NCBI GenBank assembly: GCA_012838445.1
Contig: DUPF01000231.1
Span: 1-55,429, forward strand
Direction of reading: 5' to 3'
DNA from: Intrasporangiaceae bacterium
GTDB taxonomy: Bacteria > Actinomycetota > Actinomycetes > Actinomycetales > Dermatophilaceae
Length of the DNA: 55,429 nucleotides
Position numbers and translations under genes: made by a program. Below are positions 19,529 through 30,222 of the stretch, piece after piece. Under the pieces are notes generated by a model, which saw only the letters and a list, made by a program, of their open reading frames with translations, was not told the origin of the DNA and searched no databases. Each line of letters starts with the position of its first letter. Within the stretch, counting starts at the first letter, position 1.

Positions 19529-19939
19529 TCAGGGCTGCTCGCCGTGCACGATCGCCGGCGGCACCGCGAGGACCGGCATCGTCGCGTCGAGGACGATCTG
19601 CTGGGCGATGCTGCCGAGGAGCACCTTGCCGACCGCCGAGCGGCGCCGCAGCCCGACGACGAGGACCGCAGCCCGGACCCGCTCGGCCTCGGCGAGCACC
19701 CCGTCGGCCACATCGTGTGAGATCGGTTGCCGGATGACGAAGTTCACGCCCGTGGAACGCAGATCCCGCTCCAGGTCGGGGAGGCTGTCGTCCCCGGCAT
19801 ACCGCGGCGTCTCATAGTCATCCCGCGAGGTCGTGTGGATGACGACCAGCGTCATCCGCCGCAGCCGCGCCTCCTCGACCGCGACCCGCAGCGCAGCCTT
19901 GCTCGACTCCCCTCCTGCATAGGCCACGGCGACGGTCAT
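19529..19939 (-). CDS. Universal stress protein
   Basis: 'VAVAYAGGESSKAALRVAVEEARLR' and 'GSIAQQIVLDATMPVLAVPP'. Confidence 0.9.
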   Translation of the reverse strand: MTVAVAYAGGESSKAALRVAVEEARLRRMTLVVIHTTSRDDYETPRYAGDDSLPDLERDLRSTGVNFVIRQPISHDVADGVLAEAERVRAAVLVVGLRRRSAVGKVLLGSIAQQIVLDATMPVLAVPPAIVHGEQP

Positions 19940-19993
19940 GGATCTACCGTGGCACCGATCCCACCTCGGCGGCGAGACTGCGTTGCCAAGATC

Positions 19994-20815
19994 TCACGAA
20001 TCGTCCACCCGCACCGCCGCCAACTGCCGCGACTGGGCGACCAGGCGACCGCTGCTGTCCCAGATCCGGGCGTCCTCCTCCAGGAGCGTGGCCGAGAAGT
20101 TCTCCGTCGCGAGTTCCACGAGCAGCCACCCGGGGGCCGGGACCGCCCGGACGTGCGCGGTGAGCTCGAGCGTCGGCGCCCACCCGAGCAGCCCGAGGTC
20201 GAACGCGACCGGCGGCAGCGCGTCGAGGAAGAACAGCAGCGCCAACGGGTCCGGCTCCCGGCCGTCCCGGAACCGGATCCAGGCCCGCAGCCGCCCCTGC
20301 CGGGACGGCTGACCGACCGCCCACATCGCCGTCGCCGGGTCGAAGCGCAGATCCACGCGCTCCAGGATCGGCGGCATCGCGACCGCCGCGCCCTCTGCCG
20401 GGACGTCCTCGAAGCCGAGGCATTCCTCCGGGGCCGGCATCGGCGGCGGCTCGCTCTGCCGCCGCATCGGCTCCGACAGGGCGACCAGGTCACCGAATGT
20501 CGCCAACGCCCGGATCCGCTCCACCGCTACGCCATCCACCTGCTGCGTCAACGACGCCTGGCCGGTGGACACCGTCCGACCCGAACGGACCGCTTCGGTG
20601 CGCACCGCATACCCCCCGGCCTGCGCAGCCGAGAGGAAGTGGGCGGACAGGACCAGGCAGTGCGGGTGCCGGCCGTCGCCGTCGAGGACCGGCCGCAGCG
20701 CACTGGCCAGCCGGGCCATGAGGATCCCGCCGTTGACGGCCGACCCGATCGTCCATCCCTCGAGCAGTTCCGGGGCGGCGAGGGCGGCATCGAACTCGAA
20801 GGTCGTCTCGGACAT
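19994..20815 (-). CDS. TesB-like acyl-CoA thioesterase family protein
   Basis: Double hot-dog features 'NGGILMARLASALRP', 'RFRDGREPDPLALLFFLDALPPVAFDLG'. Confidence 0.85.
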   Translation of the reverse strand: MSETTFEFDAALAAPELLEGWTIGSAVNGGILMARLASALRPVLDGDGRHPHCLVLSAHFLSAAQAGGYAVRTEAVRSGRTVSTGQASLTQQVDGVAVERIRALATFGDLVALSEPMRRQSEPPPMPAPEECLGFEDVPAEGAAVAMPPILERVDLRFDPATAMWAVGQPSRQGRLRAWIRFRDGREPDPLALLFFLDALPPVAFDLGLLGWAPTLELTAHVRAVPAPGWLLVELATENFSATLLEEDARIWDSSGRLVAQSRQLAAVRVDDS

Positions 20816-21005
20816 GGCCGTCAGTCTGCCAGCCGGCCCGCAGCCACCGCTCCGGCGGCGCCATCCGTCGGCGCCTGCCGACCGCTGACCGCCGCGCTCG
20901 GTCCGCCGATCGCGTCGGGCGCGGGGACTTCTTGCCCTGTACCCTCCCGGTGTTGTTGTGTTGAGGGAGCGTGCCGATGTCGCCACCTTCGAAGGAGAGC
21001 CACTG

Positions 21006-22955
21006 ATGACCACTGGAAGTCTCGTCCCCCCTGCTGAATTCGCCGCCCAGGCCAATGGCACAGCCGAGATGTTCGAGCAGGCCGATGCCGACGTCGAGGC
21101 CTTCTGGGCCGAGCAGGCCCGGACCTACCTGGACTGGTCGACCGACTTCGACCAGGTCCTGGACTGGAGCGATGCCCCGTTCGCGAAATGGTTCGTCGGC
21201 GGCGAGTTGAACGCCGCCTACAACTGCGCGGACCGGCACGTCGAGGCCGGCAACGGGGACCGGGTCGCGATCTACTTCGAGGGTGAGCGGGGGGACAGCC
21301 GCACGATCACGTATGCGGAACTCGCCACCGAGGTCAAGCGGACGGCCAATGCCCTCGCCTCGCTCGGGGTCGCCAAGGGGGACCGGGTCGCGATCTACAT
21401 GCCGATGATCCCCGAGACGGTGTTCACCATGCTGGCCTGTGCGCGCCTCGGGGCGCCGCACTCGGTCGTCTTCGGTGGCTTCTCCTCCGATGCGCTGCGC
21501 TCCCGGATCGCCGACGCCAAGGCCAAGGTCGTCGTGACCACCGACGGGCAGTTCCGTCGCGGCAAGCCCTCCCCGCTCAAGCCGGCGGTCGACACCGCGC
21601 TGCAGGGTGAGACGACCGTCGAGAAGGTGCTGGTCGTCAAGCGCACCGAGGGTGAGGTGGACTGGACCGAGGGCCGGGACCTGTGGTGGCACGACGTCGT
21701 GCCCGCCGCCTCCGATGAGCACGAGCCCGAGCCGCACGACTCCGAACACCCGCTGTTCATCCTCTACACCTCGGGGACGACCGGCTCCCCCAAGGGCATC
21801 CTGCACACCACCGGCGGGTTCCTCACCCAGTGCGCCTACACGAACTCCGTCGTCCACGACGTGCACCCGGAGACGGACGTGTACTGGTGCACCGCCGACG
21901 TCGGCTGGGTCACCGGGCACAGCTACATCGTCTACGGCCCGCTCGCCCTCGGGGCCACCCAGGTGATGTACGAAGGCACCCCGGACACCCCGCACCAGGG
22001 CCGCTGGTGGGAGATCGTGCAGAAGTACGGCGTGACGGTCCTCTACACCGCGCCGACCGCGATCCGCACCTTCATGAAGTGGGGCGAGTCGATCCCGGCC
22101 CAGTACGACCTGTCCTCGATCCGGCTGCTCGGCTCGGTCGGTGAGCCGATCAACCCCGAGGCCTGGTTGTGGTACCAGAAGAACATCGGCGGCGGGACCG
22201 CACCGGTGGTCGACACGTGGTGGCAGACCGAGACCGGGGCGATCATGATCAGCCCGCTGCCCGGGCTGGGCATGATGGAGCCCGGATCCGCCCAGCGGGC
22301 CATCCCCGGGATCAGCGCCGAGATCCTCGACGACGAGGGCAACGTCCTCACCGACCCGGAGAAGGTCGGCTATCTCGTGCTCACCAAGCCGTGGCCGGCG
22401 ATGCTGCGCGGCATCTGGGGCGACCCGGAGCGCTACAAGGACACCTACTGGGCCCGGTTCGGTCCGGAGTACTACTTCGCCGGTGACGGTGCCCGCTATG
22501 ACGAGAAGGGCAACATCTGGGTCCTCGGCCGCGTCGACGACGTCATGAACGTCTCCGGCCACCGGCTCTCCACCGCCGAGATCGAGTCCTCGCTGGTCTC
22601 CCACCAGAAGGTCGCCGAGGCCGCTGTCGTCGGCGCCAGTGACGACACCACCGGTCAGGCCGTGTGCGCCTTCGTCATCCTCCGTGAGGAGGCGGTCGAG
22701 GAGGCCGACGAGGAGGGCGAGGGCGCCGAGTTGGTCCAGGAGCTGCGCAACTGGGTCGCCAAGGACATCGGCCCGATCGCCAAGCCCCGCACGATCATGG
22801 TCGTCCCGGAACTGCCGAAGACCCGCTCCGGCAAGATCATGCGCCGCCTGCTGCGCGACGTGGCCGAGAACCGCGAGATCGGCGACGTGACGACCCTGGC
22901 CGACAGCAGCGTCATGAACCTCATCAAGGAGGGCATGGCCGCCCCCGCGGACTGA
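21006..22955 (+). CDS. acs: Acetyl-CoA synthetase
   Basis: '[24 protein letters not shown]', '[17 protein letters not shown]', '[18 protein letters not shown]'. Confidence 0.96.
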   Translation: MTTGSLVPPAEFAAQANGTAEMFEQADADVEAFWAEQARTYLDWSTDFDQVLDWSDAPFAKWFVGGELNAAYNCADRHVEAGNGDRVAIYFEGERGDSRTITYAELATEVKRTANALASLGVAKGDRVAIYMPMIPETVFTMLACARLGAPHSVVFGGFSSDALRSRIADAKAKVVVTTDGQFRRGKPSPLKPAVDTALQGETTVEKVLVVKRTEGEVDWTEGRDLWWHDVVPAASDEHEPEPHDSEHPLFILYTSGTTGSPKGILHTTGGFLTQCAYTNSVVHDVHPETDVYWCTADVGWVTGHSYIVYGPLALGATQVMYEGTPDTPHQGRWWEIVQKYGVTVLYTAPTAIRTFMKWGESIPAQYDLSSIRLLGSVGEPINPEAWLWYQKNIGGGTAPVVDTWWQTETGAIMISPLPGLGMMEPGSAQRAIPGISAEILDDEGNVLTDPEKVGYLVLTKPWPAMLRGIWGDPERYKDTYWARFGPEYYFAGDGARYDEKGNIWVLGRVDDVMNVSGHRLSTAEIESSLVSHQKVAEAAVVGASDDTTGQAVCAFVILREEAVEEADEEGEGAELVQELRNWVAKDIGPIAKPRTIMVVPELPKTRSGKIMRRLLRDVAENREIGDVTTLADSSVMNLIKEGMAAPAD

Positions 22956-22980
22956 TCCGCGGACTGGGGTTCCACCCGAT

Positions 22981-23024
22981 CCGAACGAGCTCGCCCGGCG
23001 TCACCGCCCGGCGAGCTCGTTCGG
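22981..23024. terminator. Convergent-junction hairpin overlapping mnhG 3' end
   Basis: CCGAACGAGCTCGCC (15 nt) pairs perfectly with GGCGAGCTCGTTCGG, with additional GGCG/CGCC pairing inside; between acs and mnhG. Confidence 0.75.
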
Positions 23025-23354
23025 GTCGGTGGCCGGGTCGAGGGGTGCTCCGGAGCGGTATGCGGCGCGCCCCAGCGTGTTCGCCGCGACCGAGGAGACG
23101 ATCATCGAGGCGAGGATCGACAGGATGACTTTGACCAGGTTGCCCCAGGACCAGCCGGTGTCGATCGTGACGTGGATCAGGGCGCCGGTGAGGATGAACG
23201 GCAGGCCGACCGCGGTGGCCGGGCCGAGGGCGTTGACGCGGCTGACCGCGTCCCGGACCCGGAGCATCGAGATCCCGCTGACGAGGAAGCCGAACGCCCC
23301 GATGACGATGAGCACCGCGGCGAGGACCTCCAGAGCGACGAGGAGCCCACTCAT
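23001..23354 (-). CDS. mnhG: Mrp Na+/H+ antiporter subunit G
   Basis: 'FGFLVSGISMLRVRDAVSRVNALGPATAVG' MnhG motif; operon context. Confidence 0.9.
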   Translation of the reverse strand: MSGLLVALEVLAAVLIVIGAFGFLVSGISMLRVRDAVSRVNALGPATAVGLPFILTGALIHVTIDTGWSWGNLVKVILSILASMIVSSVAANTLGRAAYRSGAPLDPATDPNELAGR

Positions 23355-23614
23355 CGACGCCCCCTGGTGAGCATCTGCCCCAGGGCGAGGGTGCCGAGGA
23401 TGCCGAGCACCGTGGCGAGCAGGGCGACGTCGAACGTCACCGCCGAGCGGCTCAGGGCAGCGATGGGGACGAACACCCCGGCTGCGGCGAAGAAGAGCAG
23501 GTCACCGATGACCGCCCGGCTGGCATCGGAGTCGGCCCGGATGATCGCGGCCATCCCGAGCATCGCGGAGATCCCGATCAGGCCGACGGCGATCCCGTAG
23601 GCGAGGAGCATCAT
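23351..23614 (-). CDS. mnhF: Mrp antiporter subunit F
   Basis: 'ADSDASRAVIGDLLFFAAAGVFVPIAALS'; ATGA overlaps. Confidence 0.85.
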   Translation of the reverse strand: MMLLAYGIAVGLIGISAMLGMAAIIRADSDASRAVIGDLLFFAAAGVFVPIAALSRSAVTFDVALLATVLGILGTLALGQMLTRGRR

Positions 23615-23970
23615 GACAGGTCCTCCTCCCAGCCGCGGCCCCGAGTGGCCCGCAGCAGCAGCCGCTCCATGTGCTCGAGTTCGGCGATGGCGGCCTCGTG
23701 GGTGTGGGCGTAGAGGAAGTGCACGAACAGGCTCTTCGGCCCGCCGTTCGGCGGGTCGTAGATCCCGAGCGTCAGGGTCCCCGGGGTGACGGTGATCGAG
23801 CTCTCGATGGCAGCGACCTCCAACCGGGTGCTCGCGTGGAGCGGGAACTCGACGATCGACGGGGAGACCCGCAGGCCGGGGGTGATGACGTCCCAGGCGA
23901 GTTGGGCGGCCTGCTTGAGCACCTCGAGGAGGAGCCAGAGGATGTAGACCAGCCCCCACCACGCTCGCAT
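23611..23970 (-). CDS. mnhE: Mrp antiporter subunit E
   Basis: 'SITVTPGTLTLGI' MnhE motif. Confidence 0.9.
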   Translation of the reverse strand: MRAWWGLVYILWLLLEVLKQAAQLAWDVITPGLRVSPSIVEFPLHASTRLEVAAIESSITVTPGTLTLGIYDPPNGGPKSLFVHFLYAHTHEAAIAELEHMERLLLRATRGRGWEEDLS

Positions 23971-25496
23971 CACGGCAGCACCGCCTCGACATAACCGGTC
24001 GGGTCGACCAGACCGGTCACCGCCTGCCCCGCGATGGACCACAGCGGCCCGGCGAGGACGAAGACGGCGAGGGAGAGGGCGAGCATGAGCGCCGCCGGTG
24101 CCAGGTCGCGCAGCGGAATGCGCACCCAGTCGGGCAGTGGCACCGGACGCATCGGGTCCCCTTCGTGGATGAGTGGATCGGCTGGACGGTACAACTCCAT
24201 CTTCGGCCCCCAGAACACCTCGTGCCAGAGCCGTTGCAGGGCGATGAGCGAGACGATGCTCGCGAGGACGATGACGGTGATGACGATCCCGGCGGTCACC
24301 GGGGCGGCCTGCGCGGCGGCCATGACGAGGGCGATCTTGCCCCAGAACCCGGACGAGGGCGGGAATCCGACGAGGGAGAGCAGGGCCAGCCCGACGATCC
24401 ACGCGAGCGCCCGCTCCCGCCGCAGCAGGTTGGACAGCCGCACCAGGTGCGCCGTGCCGTAGGTGCGCTCGACGGCACCGGAGGCGAGCAGCAGCGCACC
24501 CACGGTCAGGACATGGTGGACGAGGTAGAACAGTCCGGCGGACAGGGCGGCCGCGGTCGACAGGGCGACGCCGAGGAGGATATAGCCCACCCCGGCGACC
24601 ATCTGGAAGGCGATGACGGCGCGGATCGTGTTGCCGCCGAAGGAGGCCAGCGAGCCCACCGCGATGCTGAGCAGCGCCACCGTGAGCAGGACCGGCAGCC
24701 ACTGCTGCTCACCGGCGAAGACGACCGAGTAGATCCGGTAGATCGCGTAGAGCGCGGCCTTGGAGTGCAGTCCCGCGAACAGGGCCATGACCATCGCCGA
24801 GGTTCCCGGGTATGCGCGGGGCAGCCACCCGTGGACCGGCACCGCCCCGGCCTTGATGACCAGCGCGAGGAGGACGACCGCGGCACCGAGCGCGACATCG
24901 GGTCGGTCGACGGCAGCCCCGGACAGGACGGCGATGTTGACCTGGCCGGCCGCCGCATACAGCAGCGCGACCCCGATGAGGAACACCGATGAGGTGACGA
25001 GGTTGACGACGAGGAAGAGCCGGCCCACCCCGAGCCGCCGCCACGTCCCGGTCATGGCGAGCAGCGCATACGAGGGCAGCAGCATGACCTCGATGAAGAC
25101 GAACAGGTTGAAGATGTCCCCGGTGAGCAGCACCCCGTTCACGCCGGCGATGAGGACGAGGACGAGCGGGGTGAAGAACGGCAGGCGGACCTCCCCGGTG
25201 CGGGCACCGAACCACAGCACGACCGCGGTCGTCAGACCCGTGACGGTGAGCATGACGGCGCTGATCCCGTCCGAGACGAACGGGATCGCGACCCCGGGGA
25301 TGAATCCGCCGACCTGGGCGGCCAGTGCCGGGGTCCCGCCGAGGTGCTCCCGCAGCAGCCAGATACCGGCCAAGCCGGTGCCGAGCGGGGCGAGGAACAG
25401 CAGGATCCGGTGCAGCGGACGCCACGGCACGAGGGCGGCGAGGGCGGCACCGATGACCGGCACGGCGACCAGGAGCGGGAGGGCGGGGGCGTTCAT
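23970..25496 (-). CDS. mnhD: Mrp antiporter subunit D
   Basis: NuoN/NuoM-like proton pump domain 'LALVIKAGAVPVHGWLPRAYPGTSAMVMALFAGLHSKAALYAIYRI'. Confidence 0.94.
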   Translation of the reverse strand: MNAPALPLLVAVPVIGAALAALVPWRPLHRILLFLAPLGTGLAGIWLLREHLGGTPALAAQVGGFIPGVAIPFVSDGISAVMLTVTGLTTAVVLWFGARTGEVRLPFFTPLVLVLIAGVNGVLLTGDIFNLFVFIEVMLLPSYALLAMTGTWRRLGVGRLFLVVNLVTSSVFLIGVALLYAAAGQVNIAVLSGAAVDRPDVALGAAVVLLALVIKAGAVPVHGWLPRAYPGTSAMVMALFAGLHSKAALYAIYRIYSVVFAGEQQWLPVLLTVALLSIAVGSLASFGGNTIRAVIAFQMVAGVGYILLGVALSTAAALSAGLFYLVHHVLTVGALLLASGAVERTYGTAHLVRLSNLLRRERALAWIVGLALLSLVGFPPSSGFWGKIALVMAAAQAAPVTAGIVITVIVLASIVSLIALQRLWHEVFWGPKMELYRPADPLIHEGDPMRPVPLPDWVRIPLRDLAPAALMLALSLAVFVLAGPLWSIAGQAVTGLVDPTGYVEAVLP

Positions 25497-25825
25497 CGGT
25501 CCCGCTCCTCACCGGTCTCGGGGATCCGGTGGGTGTTGTCGTTGCGGCCGATGACAGCAAGGGCGAGGAGGAAGACGGTCACGGCGAGGGTGATGACGAT
25601 CGCGGTCAGGACGAACGCCTGGGGCAGCGGGTCGGCGGCCTCGGCGGGATCCATGAGTCCGACGAGCGGTTCGTCCCGGTAGGCGGAGACCCCTGCGGTG
25701 AGGAGGAAGAGGTTGACGGCGTGGCTGAGGATCCCGATGCCGAACGCGATCCGGACCAGGCTGCGCTGGAGGAGCAGGTAGGTGCCGCCCGCGACGAGGA
25801 CCCCGATGGTCAACGACAGGATCAT
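25493..25825 (-). CDS. mnhC: Mrp antiporter subunit C
   Basis: NuoK-like 'GTYLLLQRSLVRIAFGIGILSHAVNLFLL', 'DPLPQAFVLTAIVI'. Confidence 0.93.
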   Translation of the reverse strand: MILSLTIGVLVAGGTYLLLQRSLVRIAFGIGILSHAVNLFLLTAGVSAYRDEPLVGLMDPAEAADPLPQAFVLTAIVITLAVTVFLLALAVIGRNDNTHRIPETGEERDR

Positions 25826-28698
25826 CGCGGGGCCTCCTCTGCGTGCGAGGTGGGCTGCGGATCCGGGGCCGGCTTCGGGGTGGCGCGCACCTCACCGGAG
25901 GGAGCGCCGAGGGTGTTGAAGGCGACCATGACCAGGCCGAGCACCGCCGTGTAGACGCCGACGTCGAAGAGCAGCGAACTGACCCACTTCATCCCGAACG
26001 CGTCGGTGGCGACCGGTTCGAGGAAGGCCCCGGCGAGGTAGCCGAGCAGGCCGGTGCCGGCGGCGGTGAGGATGCCCCCGGCGATGAGGTAGACGGGCAG
26101 TTTCGGTCCGGACACGGGGGCGTCCTTGGTCTTGGCCATGTAGACGTAGGCGACGGCGCACGCGGCGACGAGGGCGGCGATGAAACCACCGCCGGGCTGG
26201 TTGTGGCCCCGCCAGAACAGCACGAGCGAGGTCACGACGAGGACCGGCACGATCGGCTGCTGCAGCAGCCGCAACACCTCCGTGTTGGCGTGGGTGTCCT
26301 CGAGGGCGTTGTATGCGCGGCTGCCCTCGGCGTCCAACTCGACCTTGGGGGTGGGCACGTAGGTGACCGGCGACTCCGGGGACGGGTCGGGGCGGGGGTC
26401 GAGGAAGCGTCGGGGCACGGTCGCCAGGACGGCGATGATCGCGATCCCGGCCATGCCGAGGACGACGAGTTCACCCATGGTGTCCAGCGCCCGGAACTCG
26501 ACGAGGATGACGTTGACGATGTTGGTCCCGCCGGTCACCTCGTAGGCGTTCTCGAGGTAGTACTCCGCGATCTCGGAGCGGTCCCGCCGGCCGATGACGG
26601 TGAAGGCCGCGACGGTGGCGGCCACCCCGGTGAGGACGGCGATGATCGTGTTGCGTGCATACTTCGGGTTCCTCCCGCTGCTGAACTCCAGCGGCAGTTT
26701 GCGCAGCACGAGCATGATGACCAGGACGGTGAGGACCTCGACGAGGAGTTGGGTCAGGCCCACGTCGGCCGCGCCGAGCATGAAGATCTGCACGGTGACG
26801 GCGATGCCGACCCCGCCGAGCAGGACCGCGCCGCCGATCCGGGAGCGGGTGAAGCACAACGTGACGACGGCGGTCGTCACGACGACGAGCACCCCGAGGT
26901 CGATCGGGCGGCCCAGGTCCGGGCGCAGCGCCGGGACCGTGCCGGAGAGCCACAGCCCGAGGGAACCGACACCGAGGAGGCCGGCGAGGGTGACGAGGAT
27001 CGGGGCGACGTGCCGGGAGGGGTAGTCGGCGCGGACCAGTTCGGCCGACCACAGGCCCCGTCTGGTCAGGCGACTGTTGATCGCGGCGAGCACCCCGGCC
27101 CCATCGAGGGCGAACATCGGTCGTTCCACGATCGGTCGCAGCCGGGCCCGGCGCAGCACGAGGGCGGTGCCGACGGTGAAGACGACCACGGTGATGACCA
27201 GTTCGATGCTCACCCCGTGCCACAGGTGGAGCGGGATCCGTTCGGCGTACCCGGGCCGGATCGAGGCGACCGCCGACAGCAGCGGCTGCTCGAACCACGA
27301 GATGACGAACGCCAGCGGCAGTCCGATGACGATGGGGAACGCGGCCGGCCACAGCGTCGCCCACCTCGTCTCGCGGATCTCGGGGTCGGGCCGGTCACCG
27401 TCGAGGAAGGCACCGGTGAGGATCTTCCCGCAGTATGCGAAGGTCAGAACCGCGCCGAAGGCCGCGATCGCGAGGGTCGTCCAGGCCAACGCCGCAGGTC
27501 CGGGCGTGTCGAGGAACGCGGTGAAGATCTGCTCCTTGGAGATGAAGCCGAGCAACGGTGGCACCCCGGCCATGGACGCCACCCCGAGGACCGTCGCCCA
27601 GAACGTCCACGGCATCGCGGTCCGCAGCGCCGGCAACCGGTCGATCTTGCGGGTGCCCGCCTGGTGGTCGACGATGCCCATGAGCATGAACAGCCCGGAC
27701 TTGAAGCAGGCGTGGGCGATGGTGTGCAGCAGGGCGGCCGCCAGGGCGAACGTCGTGCCGATGCCGATCGTCGCGGTGATCAGTCCGAGTTGGCTCACCG
27801 TCGAGTACGCCATGAGCTTCTTCAGGTCGGTCTGCTGGAGGGCGAACCAGGCGCCGAGGCAGGCGGTGAGCAGTCCGAGCGAGACGAGCAGGATCGTCCA
27901 GACCGGCACCCCCTTGAACAGCGCGGAGAACCGCATGAGCAGGTAGATCCCCGCCTTGACGACCGCTGCGGCGTGCAGGTACGCACTGACCGGGGTGGCC
28001 GCCGCCATGGCGTCCGGGAGCCAGAGGTGGAACGGGAACTGGGCCGCCTTGGAGAACCCGGCGATCGCGACGAGGGTGGCGACCACGCCGGTGAAGACCG
28101 GGTCGGACTGCCAGACCGGGGAGATCATCGCCTGGGAGAAGTTCGTCGTCCCGAGCCGGGCGATGATCAGGCCACCGGCGGCGAGGAAGGTCAGCCCGCC
28201 GATGAACGTCATCAGCATCGTCCGCATCGACGCGGGTTCACCGGCCTGGCCGCTGCGGGCGATGAGGAGGAACGACGCCAGCGATGTCAGCTCCCAGGTG
28301 AGGAACATCAGGATGAGGTTGTCGCTGAGGACGAAGGCGACCATCGAGAAGGTGAACCCCGTCATGATGAGGTAGAACCCGCTCTGACGGCCGGTGAGGA
28401 AGTAGGTCGGCGAGTAGAAGAAGACGAGCGCGCCGATGATCAGGGCGAGCGCGATGAACACGAGGGAGAGCCCGTCCAGGCGCAACGTGAGGTTGAGACC
28501 CAGCTCCTCGACCCAGGGCACCGAGAAGATCACCGGTGTGCCGTTGACGACGTCCCGGGCGGTGGGCACGAGCAGCACAGCGATGGCAACGAAGATCGCG
28601 CCGAGCAGATAGCCCGCGGCGCGGCCCATCACTCTCGTGAGCAGCAGGCTGAGCAGCGGCACGAACGCCAGCGCGGCCAGCAGCCAGACGAGAATCAC
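25822..28698 (-). CDS. mnhA: Mrp antiporter subunit A with fused MnhB/DUF4040 C-terminus
   Basis: 'FPFHLWLPDAMAAATPVSAYLHAAAVVKAGIYLLMR' NuoL motif; C-terminal MnhB-like 'WRGHNQPGGGFIAALVAACA'; likely GTG start (VILVWLLAAL). Confidence 0.93.
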   Translation of the reverse strand: MILVWLLAALAFVPLLSLLLTRVMGRAAGYLLGAIFVAIAVLLVPTARDVVNGTPVIFSVPWVEELGLNLTLRLDGLSLVFIALALIIGALVFFYSPTYFLTGRQSGFYLIMTGFTFSMVAFVLSDNLILMFLTWELTSLASFLLIARSGQAGEPASMRTMLMTFIGGLTFLAAGGLIIARLGTTNFSQAMISPVWQSDPVFTGVVATLVAIAGFSKAAQFPFHLWLPDAMAAATPVSAYLHAAAVVKAGIYLLMRFSALFKGVPVWTILLVSLGLLTACLGAWFALQQTDLKKLMAYSTVSQLGLITATIGIGTTFALAAALLHTIAHACFKSGLFMLMGIVDHQAGTRKIDRLPALRTAMPWTFWATVLGVASMAGVPPLLGFISKEQIFTAFLDTPGPAALAWTTLAIAAFGAVLTFAYCGKILTGAFLDGDRPDPEIRETRWATLWPAAFPIVIGLPLAFVISWFEQPLLSAVASIRPGYAERIPLHLWHGVSIELVITVVVFTVGTALVLRRARLRPIVERPMFALDGAGVLAAINSRLTRRGLWSAELVRADYPSRHVAPILVTLAGLLGVGSLGLWLSGTVPALRPDLGRPIDLGVLVVVTTAVVTLCFTRSRIGGAVLLGGVGIAVTVQIFMLGAADVGLTQLLVEVLTVLVIMLVLRKLPLEFSSGRNPKYARNTIIAVLTGVAATVAAFTVIGRRDRSEIAEYYLENAYEVTGGTNIVNVILVEFRALDTMGELVVLGMAGIAIIAVLATVPRRFLDPRPDPSPESPVTYVPTPKVELDAEGSRAYNALEDTHANTEVLRLLQQPIVPVLVVTSLVLFWRGHNQPGGGFIAALVAACAVAYVYMAKTKDAPVSGPKLPVYLIAGGILTAAGTGLLGYLAGAFLEPVATDAFGMKWVSSLLFDVGVYTAVLGLVMVAFNTLGAPSGEVRATPKPAPDPQPTSHAEEAPR

Positions 28699-28885
28699 GG
28701 GGCGCGAGGTCACTTCCGGGGTCGAGGGTTGGCGATCACCGCCACGTGTGTGGCGCAGCGCCAGTCTAACGAGAGACCCACGTCGCCCAGCAGGGTCCGC
28801 GCACAACCCGGGTGCACCGCGATAGGCTCCTTTGGTGGTCTGCGGGGCAGGCCGCGAGCAGTTGACACCGACCAGCGAGGACCCG

Positions 28886-29290
28886 ATGAGCCACGACGAC
28901 CTGCGTGAGAACGAGCGCACGATCAGCCAGCTGGTCGCCGATGCCAGCCACGACATCCAGGGGATCATCAGATCCGAGGTGGCGCTGGCCAAGGCCGAGG
29001 TGTCCGCCGGAGCCAAGGTCATGAGCAAGGGCGCCGGGCTGCTCGTCGGGGCCGGCATCATCGCCGTCTTCGGCCTGATCTACCTGTTCCACACCCTGGC
29101 CCAGGTCATCGCCATCTGGTTGCCGGTGTGGGCCGGGTATCTCATCGTCACCGTCGTCCTCTTCGTCGTCGCCGCCGTGCTCGGCCTGCTCGGCAAGAAG
29201 GCGCTCAGCGGCGTCAAGGCCAGTCCGGACCGGGCCAAGAAGCAGGCCCAGCTGACGATCGCCGCGATCAAGGACGCGGCGCGGCCCTGA
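28886..29290 (+). CDS. Phage-holin-family (Act_Holin/DUF1469-like) membrane protein
   Basis: 'ISQLVADASHDIQGIIRSEVALAKAEV' followed by two TM helices; chromosomal stand-alone, no phage genes nearby. Confidence 0.85.
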   Translation: MSHDDLRENERTISQLVADASHDIQGIIRSEVALAKAEVSAGAKVMSKGAGLLVGAGIIAVFGLIYLFHTLAQVIAIWLPVWAGYLIVTVVLFVVAAVLGLLGKKALSGVKASPDRAKKQAQLTIAAIKDAARP

Positions 29291-30222
29291 ACACCTCCGG
29301 CGGCGAGGTCACCGACCTGCTCGTCGACGGGCCGTGGACGCACCGGTTCGTCTCCGCCCACGGATGCCGGTTCCACGTGGCCGAGCAGGGTGACGGTCCG
29401 CTCGTCCTCCTCCTGCACGGTTTCCCGCAGTTCTGGTGGATGTGGCGCCACCAGATCAGCGCCCTGGCCGACGCCGGCTATCGGGCCGCCGCACTCGATC
29501 TGCGCGGCTTCGGCGCCTCCGACAAACCACCGCGCGGGCACGACTCGTGGACCACGTCGGCCGACACCGCTGCCGTCGTCCGCTCCCTCGGTGAGGAGCG
29601 GGCCGTCATCGTCGGCCACGGGCTCGGCGGCTGGGTGGGCTGGACCACCGCATACCTCCACCCGCAGGTCTGTCGGGCCCTGGTGACGGTGTCCATGCCG
29701 CACCCGCGGGTGCTGCGCCGGGCCCTGCTGTCCAGTCCGCGGCAACTCCTCGCCGGTCGGTATCTCGCCGGGATGCAGACCCCGCTGGTGCCGGAGCGGG
29801 AGATGGCCCGGCCTGGCTATGTCGAGGAACGACTGCGCAGCGGCGCCGGCACCGTGCTCGACCCGGCCCGCACCGAACCCTTCCCGTCCGCCGAGGAGAT
29901 CGGCCGCTACACCCAGGCGCTGGCCCAACCGTTCGCCGCCGACTGCGCCGCCGAGCACTACCGCTGGCTGGTCCGCTCCCAACTGCGGGCGAGCGGACGT
30001 CGCCTGGCCGCCGCGCTCAAGGGTCGCCTCCCGCTCGACGTCCTCTCTCTGCACGGCGCCCACGATCCGGTCATCCTCCCCGAACTCGCCCCGCGCAGCG
30101 CCGAGTATGTCTCGGGAACCTTCTCCTCGCATACCCTCCCGAGGGCGGGGCACTTCCTGCCCGAGGAGGCACCGACCCAGACCTCCCAGTTGCTCATCCG
30201 CTGGCTCGGGGGGTTGACCTAG
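29287..30222 (+). CDS. Alpha/beta hydrolase
   Basis: 'LVLLLHGFPQFWWMWRHQISALADAGYRAAALDLRGFGASDKP', 'IVGHGLGGWVGW'; probable CTG start overlapping the upstream stop (CTGA). Confidence 0.85.
   Translation: MNTSGGEVTDLLVDGPWTHRFVSAHGCRFHVAEQGDGPLVLLLHGFPQFWWMWRHQISALADAGYRAAALDLRGFGASDKPPRGHDSWTTSADTAAVVRSLGEERAVIVGHGLGGWVGWTTAYLHPQVCRALVTVSMPHPRVLRRALLSSPRQLLAGRYLAGMQTPLVPEREMARPGYVEERLRSGAGTVLDPARTEPFPSAEEIGRYTQALAQPFAADCAAEHYRWLVRSQLRASGRRLAAALKGRLPLDVLSLHGAHDPVILPELAPRSAEYVSGTFSSHTLPRAGHFLPEEAPTQTSQLLIRWLGGLT

Noticed and set aside
25843-28908. 1021-aa plus-strand ORF antisense to mnhA
   Set aside because: Same GC-codon-phase artefact; the true Mrp subunit lies opposite
28886-29290. Phage remnant suggested by the holin-family protein
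   Set aside because: This family is a common stand-alone actinobacterial membrane protein; no other phage genes nearby
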